64,000 nt of DNA from Exiguobacterium sp. RIT594 (GCF_003339585.1 NZ_QPKF01000001.1:930001-994000), one strand, 5' to 3'. Positions 16,925 to 26,060 are shown, counted from the first letter of the stretch. Translations and numbers: made by a program. The notes: generated from the sequence alone by a model not told the origin.

Positions 16925-18271
16925 ATGGGAATCAAAGAGCAAGTCTATCTGTTTTCACCGGTGTTCATGCAAAATCTTCTCACCACCTTGTACGGCTATC
17001 GACTTCAACGGGAACGGTATGGACCAGCATACCAAAAACGATTTCAAGAATTAGCGGACAAATGGAAAAAGCCAATCGATGTGGAACGGGATCAATTGAC
17101 ACGTCTCAATACGTTTTTGCTGTTTTGCCAGCAACATAGTGTGTATTACAACTCGTTGTTCCAAGAATTAAAGTTGCAGTTACCTTTCCAGACACTGACA
17201 GAGCTTAAGCAAATTCCATCCCTGGAAAAAGAAACGTTACGGCAACGAATTGAATCGATTCGAACGGATCTCGATGCGCCGATTCTTGGTAAAACAGGCG
17301 GGACGACAGGGAAATCGATTCAAGTCCGGTATACAAAAGAAGATATGCAGGTGCGGATGGCCCATCTCGATTTTTTTAAGGCGACTCACGGTGTCCAAAA
17401 GGGCATGCGCCGGATCAGTTTTACGGCACAGGCCCTCGTTTCGGAACGTCAACAGAAACCCGTCTACTGGCGGAGGAATCATGCGCTGAACCAATTGCTG
17501 TTCACTGTCAAGAAACTCAATCCTGAGACGATGACCGCTTATTTGCAGGCAATCGACCGGTTTGATCCGGAATCGATTGACGGGTTGCCGTCAGCAATGA
17601 TTGAACTGGCCTATCATGCCAAACGGATCGGGATGGAGTTGCAGTGTCGGCCGCGCGCCATCTTTCCGACGGCTGAGATGATGACCGCGACGGAACGGAA
17701 ATTGATTGAAGAGGTGTTTCATGCGCCTGTCTTTGATCAATATGCGTCATCGGAAGGAGCACCGATTGTCTCCGAATGCCGCTTCGGGAATAAACATCTG
17801 CATTATGAGATGGGAATCATTGAAATCGAACCGGACGGACAAATTCTTGTGACAAGTTTTGATACACACGGGACGCCGCTTGTCCGGTACCGGGTCGGAG
17901 ATCGCATGACGAGCAGCGGGAAAACCTGTTCCTGCGGGCATCCGGGTCCCGTGATGGATTCGATTGACGGTCGCGGACGAGGGTATATCGTCAAACAAAA
18001 CGGTCAAAAGGTTTTTGAAGGTCAGCTGTCGAGTCTGGTCAAAGCGTTACCGAACAGCGTCGAACGGGTCCAATATATCCAAAACAGTGAACGGGACATC
18101 ACATTTTTGTATATTCCGGACCGGACCCGTTTTTTATCGGAGCATGAGGAACAACTGTACCGATTTTTAAAAACCTTACTCGGCGCTGAGATGAACGTCT
18201 CGTTACGTGCCGTCGACAACATCCCGCGGGAAGTCAGCGGCAAGACGCTTTTGGTGAAACAGTTGATGTAA
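16925..18271 (+). CDS. PaaK/CapK-like adenylate-forming enzyme, copy 2
   Basis: 448 residues, collinear with the preceding gene from start to end. It keeps GKTGGTTGKSIQV, PTAEMM, FDQYASSEGAPIV, THGTPLVRYRVGDRM and CSCGHPGPVMDSIDGRGRG, so both copies look active. Differences cluster in the first 100 residues and in the segment around HGVQKGMRRISFTAQ, where substrate pockets would diverge. AAAGGA precedes the ATG. It has its own terminators on both sides. The 167 bases before it hold nothing else that I recognise. Confidence 0.82.
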   Translation: MGIKEQVYLFSPVFMQNLLTTLYGYRLQRERYGPAYQKRFQELADKWKKPIDVERDQLTRLNTFLLFCQQHSVYYNSLFQELKLQLPFQTLTELKQIPSLEKETLRQRIESIRTDLDAPILGKTGGTTGKSIQVRYTKEDMQVRMAHLDFFKATHGVQKGMRRISFTAQALVSERQQKPVYWRRNHALNQLLFTVKKLNPETMTAYLQAIDRFDPESIDGLPSAMIELAYHAKRIGMELQCRPRAIFPTAEMMTATERKLIEEVFHAPVFDQYASSEGAPIVSECRFGNKHLHYEMGIIEIEPDGQILVTSFDTHGTPLVRYRVGDRMTSSGKTCSCGHPGPVMDSIDGRGRGYIVKQNGQKVFEGQLSSLVKALPNSVERVQYIQNSERDITFLYIPDRTRFLSEHEEQLYRFLKTLLGAEMNVSLRAVDNIPREVSGKTLLVKQLM

Positions 18272-18276
18272 ACGGA

Positions 18277-18308
18277 ACACGGATCCAAGTGAGGATCCGT
18301 GTTTTTTT
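18277..18308 (+). terminator. Intrinsic terminator
   Basis: ACACGGATCC and GGATCCGTGT form the stem, followed by seven T. Confidence 0.92.
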
Positions 18309-18368
18309 GATGGATTTTTTTTACAATTATTGTAGTATGAAAGAAGATCACCAAAAAGGAGGAAGACG

Positions 18369-19097
18369 ATGAGGCGAAACGGGACTGTATTACTGATCGG
18401 GAGCATACATTTTGACCGACCGGATAACGGAGACTTACTTCATGTGCAAGGCATGTCGATCCTGACACCGGACCGGCAAAAACAAATTGAGGACGTATTA
18501 AATGTCCTGTCCGACTTTCGTCCGACGAAGATCATGATCGAAACTCGTTCTGAACATCAACGGGACTTGACGCAGGAATACAAGGCCTATCGTGCCGGGC
18601 AATTGACGCTGACCGCCGATGAACGGCATCAGCTTGGTTTTCGTCTGGCGGCTCAAATGAATCTTACCGATCTCCTGGCGATTGACTGGAATCAGATGCT
18701 TGACGGAGTGCCGTCGCTCGGTCAGCTGAGAGACGAAGAACCGGAACGATTTGACGAGATTATCGCAAAAGAGACGGAACGGATGCGACAGATGGAGTAC
18801 GAGTTTTCTGAACTGCCGTTACTGTCGTTTCTACATAAAATCAATACAGACGGACGGACGCGGGAGATGCATCAAACCTATTTGACACTCGCCTGTCTTG
18901 GAGTGTCGGGGATGGAATGGATGGCCCGGTATTGGTATGCCCGGAACCTGATGATCTTTAAAAATATCCTGACACAGAGCGAAGGGCCCGAGGAACGGAT
19001 TGTTGTCATATACGGATTGGCACATGTGTACTTGCTCCGGCAACTTCTGACGGATTGTGATGAGATTACGCTTTTAACACTCGACGATATCATTTAA
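18369..19097 (+). CDS. TraB/TIKI-like protein (DUF5694 type)
   Basis: 242 residues, cytoplasmic. GSIHF (11-15) at the N-terminus and YGLAH (215-219) near the C-terminus give the two GxxH motifs of the TIKI/TraB/PrgY clan, whose characterised members are metal-dependent proteases or pheromone-shutdown proteins. IMIETRSEHQRDL supplies the conserved acidic/arginine segment. Related bacterial proteins are annotated DUF5694. AAAAGGAGG precedes the ATG. The VOC gene follows after 16 bases and is probably co-transcribed. The exact activity is unknown. Confidence 0.68.
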   Translation: MRRNGTVLLIGSIHFDRPDNGDLLHVQGMSILTPDRQKQIEDVLNVLSDFRPTKIMIETRSEHQRDLTQEYKAYRAGQLTLTADERHQLGFRLAAQMNLTDLLAIDWNQMLDGVPSLGQLRDEEPERFDEIIAKETERMRQMEYEFSELPLLSFLHKINTDGRTREMHQTYLTLACLGVSGMEWMARYWYARNLMIFKNILTQSEGPEERIVVIYGLAHVYLLRQLLTDCDEITLLTLDDII

Positions 19098-19113
19098 TAA
19101 AGGAGACATACAT

Positions 19114-19758
19114 ATGTTATTTCATTATCATCTTTGGACACCGTTCGTTGAAGAAACGGAACGGTTTTATCAGCAACTCGGTTTTCAGGTGACACAACGG
19201 ATTGGTAAATACGAAGGCGCGTTCACCTCGTTTGATCCTCCGCTCGATTGGGACGATTTCCGTGAGCAACAGATTTTGTTTCGGATCATCGAGATGAAAC
19301 GGGGGGCCATCAATATTACGTTTGGTTACGGAAAAAAGGTGATGTTCGATCATATCGGATTTCTCGTAACGGAAGCCGACCGACTAAAGGTAATCGACCG
19401 GGCGGAAGGTCTGGGACTGACAGTTCAGGCAAACGAACGCCGGACGTTCATCGGAACGCCGTTTGGTTTCCGGGTTGAATTGCAGACCCATCCGGATGCC
19501 GTCGAGTCAGAAACAGGGGACCAACTCCTGCAACTTGGAATCGCGACACCAAAGCCGGGACTTGAGCCGTTATTGTCTCAGTTACTGGATCGGGCGGTTC
19601 CGGAAATCACGACGTCTGTCTCGCAACGGATGCATGCCAGGAAGGCTGTATTTTCCGGAACACCTGCGCTATCGTTGCAAGATCCGAACGGTCTCGAAGT
19701 CCGGACGGTGAACCCGCTTGCGTTAATCAACGGACGGATAGAGGACCAGAACCTTTAA
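19114..19758 (+). CDS. VOC (glyoxalase/dioxygenase fold) family protein
   Basis: 214 residues. The N-terminal VOC module opens with FHYHLWTPFVEETERFYQQLGF, and its second half has FDHIGFLVTEADRLKVI and GFRVELQTH, giving the His/His/Glu type of metal ligands. The last 85 residues may be a second, degenerate half-module (LQLGIATPKPGLEPLLSQLL, LSLQDPNGLEVRTV). Members include glyoxalase I, extradiol dioxygenases and antibiotic-binding proteins. AAAGGAG 8 bases before the ATG supports the start. Its last 36 bases overlap the convergent MDR gene. Confidence 0.78.
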   Translation: MLFHYHLWTPFVEETERFYQQLGFQVTQRIGKYEGAFTSFDPPLDWDDFREQQILFRIIEMKRGAINITFGYGKKVMFDHIGFLVTEADRLKVIDRAEGLGLTVQANERRTFIGTPFGFRVELQTHPDAVESETGDQLLQLGIATPKPGLEPLLSQLLDRAVPEITTSVSQRMHARKAVFSGTPALSLQDPNGLEVRTVNPLALINGRIEDQNL

Positions 19759-20646
19759 AGGTGTCGCATCTGTCAGCAAACGCTCAAAACATTCGGCTAA
19801 ATCGTTGGAAGCAACTGTTTGCTCGAACAAATGTTCGAGACGGGGAACATGCGGTGCCGTCTTGAAAAACCATGCGGCATGTTCTTGGTAATCCCATCCA
19901 TCACTCGAACCGACGAGCCGCAACTCCTTCTCGTAAAAAGCCGGTGTCAATGACAGTGTTTCATGATTCCCGTCTGAAAGAATGCAAAGCTGTCCATGGG
20001 GAACAAGTTTTTCCTGTAATAAGACGAAAGCGTCCTGTCGTGCGGAACATTCCAGTGCATGTGTAAACGTCTCATCAGTGTCTGAGTATAAAGCATGCGC
20101 TCCGAGTGACAGTGCAAGCGATGAGCGGACGGGATCAGGGTCAAAGACGACGATCCGGTCGACATGATAGAAGTGCCGCAGATAGAAGACTGTCAGCAGT
20201 CCCATGACACCCATTCCGGTCACAAGCACCGAATCTGTCGTTCGTGGCGCTAATTTCCGTACGCCTTTCGCGGCATCGCACGATAAGATGTTCAGTAACG
20301 CAAGTTTAGGGGATATGCCGTCCGGCACCGGGATCGCTTTGGACTCCTCGACAAGGGCAACATCCTGATGACCGTAAAAAGCGAGTAAGCGGTCGCCGAC
20401 TTGAAAGCGGGTGACGTTGTCACCGACAGCGAGGACGGTGGCATAACTTTCGTAGCCGGTCTCTTTCGGATAGACAGGAGCCGGATCGGTCGGGTCGTCG
20501 CCCCGGACTTGCGGCAGTTCAGCCCCGATGCTGATTGCACCGGCAATCGTCCGGACAAGCAGTTCGTGTGCCTGTACCGGAGGAAGATGATGTCTGGTCC
20601 AGGTGAGAGACCGGGCTGCCGTGACCTGTAATCGGTGTTGATGCAT
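19723..20646 (-). CDS. MDR (alcohol dehydrogenase-like) oxidoreductase
   Basis: 307 residues. It has a GroES-like N-terminus (AHELLVRTIAGAISIG, VGDNVTRFQVGDRLLAF) and a Rossmann half (VLVTGMGVMGLLTVFYLRHF, the nucleotide-binding glycine run). The catalytic zinc cysteine and the structural four-cysteine lobe of true alcohol dehydrogenases are missing, so it belongs with zinc-free or BchC/YhdH-like reductases. Threonine-dehydrogenase-like sorbitol reductases are an alternative. There is no close operon partner. The 3' end overlaps the VOC gene by 36 bases in convergent orientation. Confidence 0.72.
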   Translation of the reverse strand: MHQHRLQVTAARSLTWTRHHLPPVQAHELLVRTIAGAISIGAELPQVRGDDPTDPAPVYPKETGYESYATVLAVGDNVTRFQVGDRLLAFYGHQDVALVEESKAIPVPDGISPKLALLNILSCDAAKGVRKLAPRTTDSVLVTGMGVMGLLTVFYLRHFYHVDRIVVFDPDPVRSSLALSLGAHALYSDTDETFTHALECSARQDAFVLLQEKLVPHGQLCILSDGNHETLSLTPAFYEKELRLVGSSDGWDYQEHAAWFFKTAPHVPRLEHLFEQTVASNDLAECFERLLTDATPLKVLVLYPSVD

Positions 20647-20794
20647 TAAAAAAACCTCTTTTCTGAAAAAATTGTCTTCTTCTAGTATAAGGTAAATAAT
20701 CCCTTATCCAATTAAAAATATGACAATTTTGTAAGTTTTAAACTGTTGGGTGAGGATCCATTTCCAATTCAAGATATGTTATTCTGAAAAAAAG

Positions 20795-21448
20795 ATGGAA
20801 TCAGAAAAGGATGTGGTCTTCATCGAACGAATCGAAATGTCCATCCATCGTGGATTAGTAGAGTTGAAAAGTTTAGATAAACGGATTCAAAAAGCGCAGA
20901 CGAAATCGTTTATCGGTGTGCAAAGTGGCAATCAGGCACCGGCGGGATATCCGTCTGTTGTGGTATTTGCGGAAGAAGCGAAAGCGAACCTTCAGTCAGT
21001 CCGCGATTTAATGGAACGCCGGAACCGGATCAAGTCTGCTATCACGGCATCGAATGCCGTGACGATCGTCCGGATGGAGGGGCGTGAGATGACTGTCGCG
21101 GAAGCGATTGACCGTCGGGATACAGGCCTTGTGTATGAAAGGCAACTGTTGCAGACGTTACGCGAACAGCTCCGACAAGTCGAACAGACGATTGAAACGG
21201 AACGGCAAGACGTCGTACGGCGGGCAGACAGCCATATCGAAGCGACATACGGGTCACGGGAACAAGGGAATGCGGACGAGATGGAAAAGTCACGCCGTCT
21301 GTTTCTCGAGCGGCTGGAGCCGAATCTGATTGATCCGTCAAACCTGCGTCAAGTCATGACTGAACTCGATGAGACGATTAATATGTTTGAGACGGAAGTG
21401 GATTTTACGTTATCGGAAAGCAATACCGTAACGAAAATTTTCGCCTGA
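20795..21448 (+). CDS. Orphan protein with coiled-coil tendency
   Basis: About 217 residues; no signal peptide or membrane segment. The middle is rich in E, R, Q and heptad-like leucines (ERQLLQTLREQLRQVEQTIETER), suggesting coiled coil. MSIHRGLVELKSLDKRI near the start and GREMTVAEAIDRRDT look like modules in structural-region proteins of tailed phages of Bacillota, but that is a recollection only. The start is uncertain: ATG at 20795 has a poor Shine-Dalgarno, while AAAAGGA at about 20803 lies too far before the ATG of MSIHRGL (20837). No other phage gene is nearby. Confidence 0.5.
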   Translation: MESEKDVVFIERIEMSIHRGLVELKSLDKRIQKAQTKSFIGVQSGNQAPAGYPSVVVFAEEAKANLQSVRDLMERRNRIKSAITASNAVTIVRMEGREMTVAEAIDRRDTGLVYERQLLQTLREQLRQVEQTIETERQDVVRRADSHIEATYGSREQGNADEMEKSRRLFLERLEPNLIDPSNLRQVMTELDETINMFETEVDFTLSESNTVTKIFA

Positions 21449-21760
21449 GGAACATCCCCTGTTTGCCTGATACTCCTGTGACCAAACACGCTTGTTTTGT
21501 GCGATAACAAAACAACGGTGCGCTGGCACCTCACATCGGTTCCGTTGAGAACCAGAAGTGAAAGTTCAACGTTGACAGCTCAACCGACAACGAACAACGC
21601 TGAACGCTCAGAGAATGAAAGTAGAACCTTTAACGAATAAAGAACGATCAAATCCACGAGATAATGGTAATAGAGAGGACTTGTTTGCTGCCTCTAGGAG
21701 TACCGCGTGGCTGGGCCGACAGGGGGCTTACATAATAGCCGACAGGAGAGGATGAGGAAG
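21449..21760 (+). other. Gene-free structured region upstream of two small membrane protein genes
   Basis: 312 bases without a credible ORF. In order it holds TTGTTTTGT/ACAAAACAA (21492-21500 and 21507-21515), GGTGC/GCACC (21517-21530), GGTTC/GAACC (about 21538-21554), an A/C-rich stretch, and a G/C-rich end with GCCTC pairing GGGGC, GGCT pairing AGCC and GCCGACAGG twice. No T-run follows any hairpin, so they are not terminators. It may be an untranslated leader, a small RNA, or the remnant of a deleted gene. The order CTAGG, TACCG, CTGGGCCGA, AGCC then AGGAGAGG is loosely like ykkC-class riboswitches, but I cannot match it to one. Confidence 0.4.
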
Positions 21761-21958
21761 ATGTTGAATGGGTATTTAATGATGCTTGATATCCCGAATC
21801 TTGCGCTTGCTGCACTCATTATCGGTATCGTTTTGACTGTAAGGTACGGACGACTTTTTGTTCGCCGAGACATCCCGGTATCAAATAAACGATTGGCAGC
21901 CGTTCTGTACGGTTGCTGTCTGTTCGGTTTGGGCGGGACTGTCCTGGTGTATACGTGA
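21761..21958 (+). CDS. Small two-helix membrane protein
   Basis: 65 residues with two hydrophobic segments (NLALAALIIGIVLTVRYG and LAAVLYGCCLFGLGGTVLVY) separated by a basic loop. The ATG at 21761 is preferred because AGGAGAGG is 9 bases upstream; the in-frame ATG at 21752 almost touches it. Its own terminator follows. It lies downstream of the structured region 21449-21760, which may be its leader. No family is recognised. Confidence 0.6.
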   Translation: MLNGYLMMLDIPNLALAALIIGIVLTVRYGRLFVRRDIPVSNKRLAAVLYGCCLFGLGGTVLVYT

Positions 21959-21964
21959 CGAGAC

Positions 21965-22009
21965 AACCTTTTTTGAAGCGGAGATCTCCGTTTCAAAAAA
22001 GGTTTTTTT
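21965..22009 (+). terminator. Intrinsic terminator
   Basis: AACCTTTTTTGAA and TTCAAAAAAGGTT with an inner CGGAGATCTCCG stem, followed by seven T. Confidence 0.93.
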
Positions 22010-22030
22010 GTTTCCATCACGAAGGAGATA

Positions 22031-22063
22031 ATGTCAGTGGAATTGAAAAGAAGGAGGAACTGA
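22031..22063 (+). CDS. Possible 10-codon leader ORF before the RDD gene
   Basis: GAAGGAG precedes an ATG at 22031 that opens MSVELKRRRN and stops at 22061-22063. The stop lies between the Shine-Dalgarno (AAGGAGG) and the start of the RDD gene, so ribosomes finishing it could reload there. The RRR codons include two AGG codons that are also the downstream Shine-Dalgarno. It may be chance. Confidence 0.3.
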   Translation: MSVELKRRRN

Positions 22064-22065
22064 AC

Positions 22066-22461
22066 ATGGATGGATTATTAAAACGCCGAATCGGAGCGGG
22101 AGTTGTCGACTTAGTTGTCCAAGGGATGGTTTCCGGTCTGCTCGAGAAAACGGTATTGAAGCGGATTAAGAACAAGGCAGTGCATTCACTTATTACGGAG
22201 CCGGTCGTTAATTTTTTGATTGAGACGGTCCAACTGTCAACAGGTAGCGGACAAACCGTCGGGCAACGTCTGTTTCAAATTCAGGTCGTCAGCGAGAACG
22301 GCCAGCCGCTCGCCGTCAAACAGATCGCGAAACGGATTGTGTACCGGGAGACGATTGCGCCGATTAAAGGCTGGAAAAATCGGAAAGTATATCTGCGAGA
22401 CGGATCGATCCTGCCGGAAGATGAATTTGCCGGGACCCGGGTCATCCGGAAAATCAACTAG
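22066..22461 (+). CDS. RDD family protein, short form
   Basis: 131 residues. KRRIGAGVVDLVVQ opens like RDD proteins (conserved R and D in helix 1) and SGQTVGQRLFQIQVVSENGQPL is the RDD signature before the cytosolic turn, followed by IAKRIVYRETIAPIKGW. The usual three long membrane helices are weak here: only about residues 12-30 and 45-60 are moderately hydrophobic. It may therefore be a reduced member. AAGGAGG lies before the ATG at 22066. The function of the family (ion or solute transport in some members) is not assignable here. Confidence 0.65.
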   Translation: MDGLLKRRIGAGVVDLVVQGMVSGLLEKTVLKRIKNKAVHSLITEPVVNFLIETVQLSTGSGQTVGQRLFQIQVVSENGQPLAVKQIAKRIVYRETIAPIKGWKNRKVYLRDGSILPEDEFAGTRVIRKIN

Positions 22462-22543
22462 GTTCGCGGGTGGACTCGTAAAAACAAATCAAACGGAGGA
22501 GGATGACAGATGCACAGTCTGCTGTCCTCCTCTTGCTGTGAAA

Positions 22544-23431
22544 TCAATACGTCGTGCTGAACGAATAAGTCGTCTCGTGAAAGGAGGGAATTGGACCGTT
22601 AATGAGAGATGACAGAAGGAAATCGGTTGAATCAAAACAAATACCGGAAAAAAAAGTATCGGTATGATGCGCTGCTGTAGACAACACAAAGCCGGGCTGG
22701 GAAGTTTCCATTGTCATCCAGCGGCCGCTTACGGCTTCATGAACAGAGATGACCGGTTGTTGATGAAATAAATAATAGGTATCGGCAGGAGACCTTGAAA
22801 ACATCTTGTCTAAAAAGAAACGGTTCAGACGACGCCCTAACCGAAAATCAAAGGGTGTTCCTTTCGTCTGTTGCAAGCAGGGATTAATCGACAGCGCCGG
22901 TACAGGGTGGATGAAACAAGAACTGGAAAACTTTAAATCATGTTTTGTAATACTAGCTTTTAAATTACCGCTTAGGTTAAAGAAAATAGGAAGCGACAAA
23001 GAGAGGCGAAGCGGCTGGTTGGTCGTCGCTGTATAACGGAGAATCAATTGATTGCTGTTAGTCAGTACATAAAGAACGTTGATTGCGATCACCTGTCCGT
23101 TGACAGCGATTTCCGCCGACAGACGAAGTCCGGATTCTTGTGTTGTCGAAAACGGTTCAGCTGTGAATAAAAGTTGATGTAATGCCAGATCGATTTCGTG
23201 AACGGAACCGGACGACGTATCATACAACCGGCCGGATAAACCGCGAGGAATCGCAGGAACCGTTACTAAAGAACAGTCAAACATAATATTTTCGGGATGA
23301 CCATTTCGGTCAGGTACGATCAAACGTTCAATGCTTCCTCCTTTGCTTGCAATCTCGACTTCCATTCCCCGATCATTGTTCAAACGATATCGTGCCGACC
23401 GGTCTTTTTGTGAATTCATCCGGACCTGCAA
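22544..23431 (-). CDS. Aldose-1-epimerase-like protein, probably without mutarotase activity
   Basis: 295 residues of galactose-mutarotase-like fold: RYRLNNDRGMEVEIASKGGSIERLIVPDRNG opens the family, TMETSQPGFVLSTA matches the QPG strand and the C-terminus ends HETTYSF with the position of the catalytic Glu kept. The proton-donor motif N-H-x-Y-F-N-L reads LSLPIFFNLSG, so the His is lost, and the usual LHGG segment is not seen. It is divergent from ganR and shares the A/T-rich operator region. The start is TTG at 23431: GGAGG lies 7 bases upstream, against 19 for the first ATG. It may be a sensor or a galactan-related mutarotase variant. Confidence 0.65.
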   Translation of the reverse strand: MQVRMNSQKDRSARYRLNNDRGMEVEIASKGGSIERLIVPDRNGHPENIMFDCSLVTVPAIPRGLSGRLYDTSSGSVHEIDLALHQLLFTAEPFSTTQESGLRLSAEIAVNGQVIAINVLYVLTNSNQLILRYTATTNQPLRLSLSLPIFFNLSGNLKASITKHDLKFSSSCFIHPVPALSINPCLQQTKGTPFDFRLGRRLNRFFLDKMFSRSPADTYYLFHQQPVISVHEAVSGRWMTMETSQPGFVLSTAAHHTDTFFSGICFDSTDFLLSSLINGPIPSFHETTYSFSTTY

Positions 23432-23502
23432 TTTCTTTCCTCCTCTTTTCGTGTGAAATTAAACCCTTTTTAACGGTATAATACATATACAATAATCAAA
23501 TC

Positions 23503-24638
<1,136 letters not shown>

Positions 24639-24665
24639 TTTTCTTGTGGTGCTATATTTTGATTA

Positions 24666-24704
24666 TTAGAGCGCTTACAAAAAGTGTTTTAATCTTTTCA
24701 TAAT
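24666..24704 (+). promoter_or_regulatory. ganS promoter with overlapping cre site
   Basis: TTAGAGCGCTTACA (24666-24679) matches 13 of 14 positions of the cre consensus. It overlaps a -35 candidate TTACAA (24675-24680), with CATAAT at 24699-24704, 18 bases on. CcpA bound here would block the promoter, giving glucose repression in addition to GanR. Confidence 0.6.
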
Positions 24705-24728
24705 ATGATCCACAGGAGGAAAAAGTAG

Positions 24729-26003
24729 ATGAAAAAAACCATTACATATATGACGGTCCTGAGTAGTCTGGCATTGACAGCCTCGCTCGCGGCATGTGGT
24801 CCCGGGGAAGAAGCGCAGGGAAGCAAGGAACAATCATCAAACAAAGAAGCGAAGCTGATCGTCTGGGAAGACATTGAAAAAGGTGAAGGGATCAAAGACA
24901 TCGTTTCAAAATTCGAACGGGACAACGATGTCGACGTAAAGGTCATCGAAAAACCGTACGCCAAGCAAATCGAGGATTTACGATTAGATGGTCCGGCAGG
25001 GACGGGTCCCGATTTATTGACGATGCCGGGGGATCAGATTGGGACTGCCGTAACAGAAGGAATCATCAAGGAGATGGATGTTCCGAAAGAGGTCCAGTCG
25101 ATTTATACCGATGTTGCCCTTGATTCGCAAAAAGTGAACGGAAAACTCTACGGTGTCCCGAAAGCGGTGGAAACAACGGTTTTATACTACAATAAAAAAC
25201 TGGTCTCAGAAGACAAGTTACCGAAAACACTGGAAGAGTGGTACGCCTTATCGAAAAAAACGACAACCGGGCAATCGTTCGGATTCCTCGCTTTGTTTGA
25301 TCAAATCTATTATGCCCAAAGTGTCTTAAGTGGATATGGCGGTTATATTTTCAAACAAGATGATCAAGGAAAATACCAGACAAAAGAAGTCGGCCTTGCG
25401 AATACCGGAGCCATCGAAGGCGCGTCCTATATTCAAAAGTTCTATAAGGAAAAATTATTCCCGGCAGGCATCATCGGTGAGCAGGGAATCAACGTTCTTG
25501 AATCCTTGTTTACGGAAGGGAAGGCAGCCGCCATCATCTCTGGTCCATGGAATGTCGAGCCGTTTACGAAAGCCGGCATTGATTTCGGTATCACAAAACT
25601 GCCGGAACTTGAAAACGGGAAAAACATGAGTTCTTTCATCGGCGTCAAAAGTTATAATGTCAGTGCCTATTCCAAACGATCGGAGCTTGCGAGCAAACTT
25701 GCGCTTTATTTGACGAATGCGGAAAACTCTAAAAAACGTTTTGAAATCACAAAAGAAGTTCCTGCTGTCAGTGCGTTGGCAGAAGACTCTGCCGTCACAA
25801 AAAGTCCAGCCGCACAAGCAGTAGCCGAACAATCTAAATTTTCCGAGTTAACACCGAACGTCCCCGAAATGAATGAAGTCTGGAAGCCGGTTGATGCCGC
25901 ACTTCAAACGATTGCCACCGGAAAAGCGGAACCGGAAGCAGCGATGAAGCAAGCCGTCAAGACGATTGACGGTCAGATTAAGGCGAAACACGGAACGAAA
26001 TAA
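24729..26003 (+). CDS. ganS: Galacto-oligosaccharide-binding lipoprotein of an ABC importer
   Basis: 424 residues. The signal peptide ends in lipobox LAAC with Cys23 as the lipidated residue, so it sits on the outer face of the membrane. The mature part is a family 1 sugar-binding protein (LIVWEDIEKGEGI, DLLTMPGDQIG, PKAVETTVLYYNKKL, AAIISGPWNV), close to MalE/CycB-type proteins. It is the first gene of the ganSPQA operon and delivers oligosaccharides to GanP/GanQ. AGGAGG lies before the ATG. The ATPase is not in the operon, so a shared ATPase such as MsmX is likely used, as in Bacillus. Confidence 0.88.
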   Translation: MKKTITYMTVLSSLALTASLAACGPGEEAQGSKEQSSNKEAKLIVWEDIEKGEGIKDIVSKFERDNDVDVKVIEKPYAKQIEDLRLDGPAGTGPDLLTMPGDQIGTAVTEGIIKEMDVPKEVQSIYTDVALDSQKVNGKLYGVPKAVETTVLYYNKKLVSEDKLPKTLEEWYALSKKTTTGQSFGFLALFDQIYYAQSVLSGYGGYIFKQDDQGKYQTKEVGLANTGAIEGASYIQKFYKEKLFPAGIIGEQGINVLESLFTEGKAAAIISGPWNVEPFTKAGIDFGITKLPELENGKNMSSFIGVKSYNVSAYSKRSELASKLALYLTNAENSKKRFEITKEVPAVSALAEDSAVTKSPAAQAVAEQSKFSELTPNVPEMNEVWKPVDAALQTIATGKAEPEAAMKQAVKTIDGQIKAKHGTK

Positions 26004-26060
26004 CCGTGTTTGATATGACAATGCCTGACAGTCGGATACTCTAATAAAGAGGTGAAGGAC

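Noticed and set aside
20401-20631. Plus-strand frame opposite the MDR dehydrogenase start
   Set aside because: It is antisense to a clear GroES-like domain and has no Shine-Dalgarno.
21690-21720. T-box-like ACCGCG in the structured region
   Set aside because: Only the end of the T-box antiterminator motif is present (TACCGCG); the GGGTGG part, the terminator and an amino-acid-related gene are all missing.
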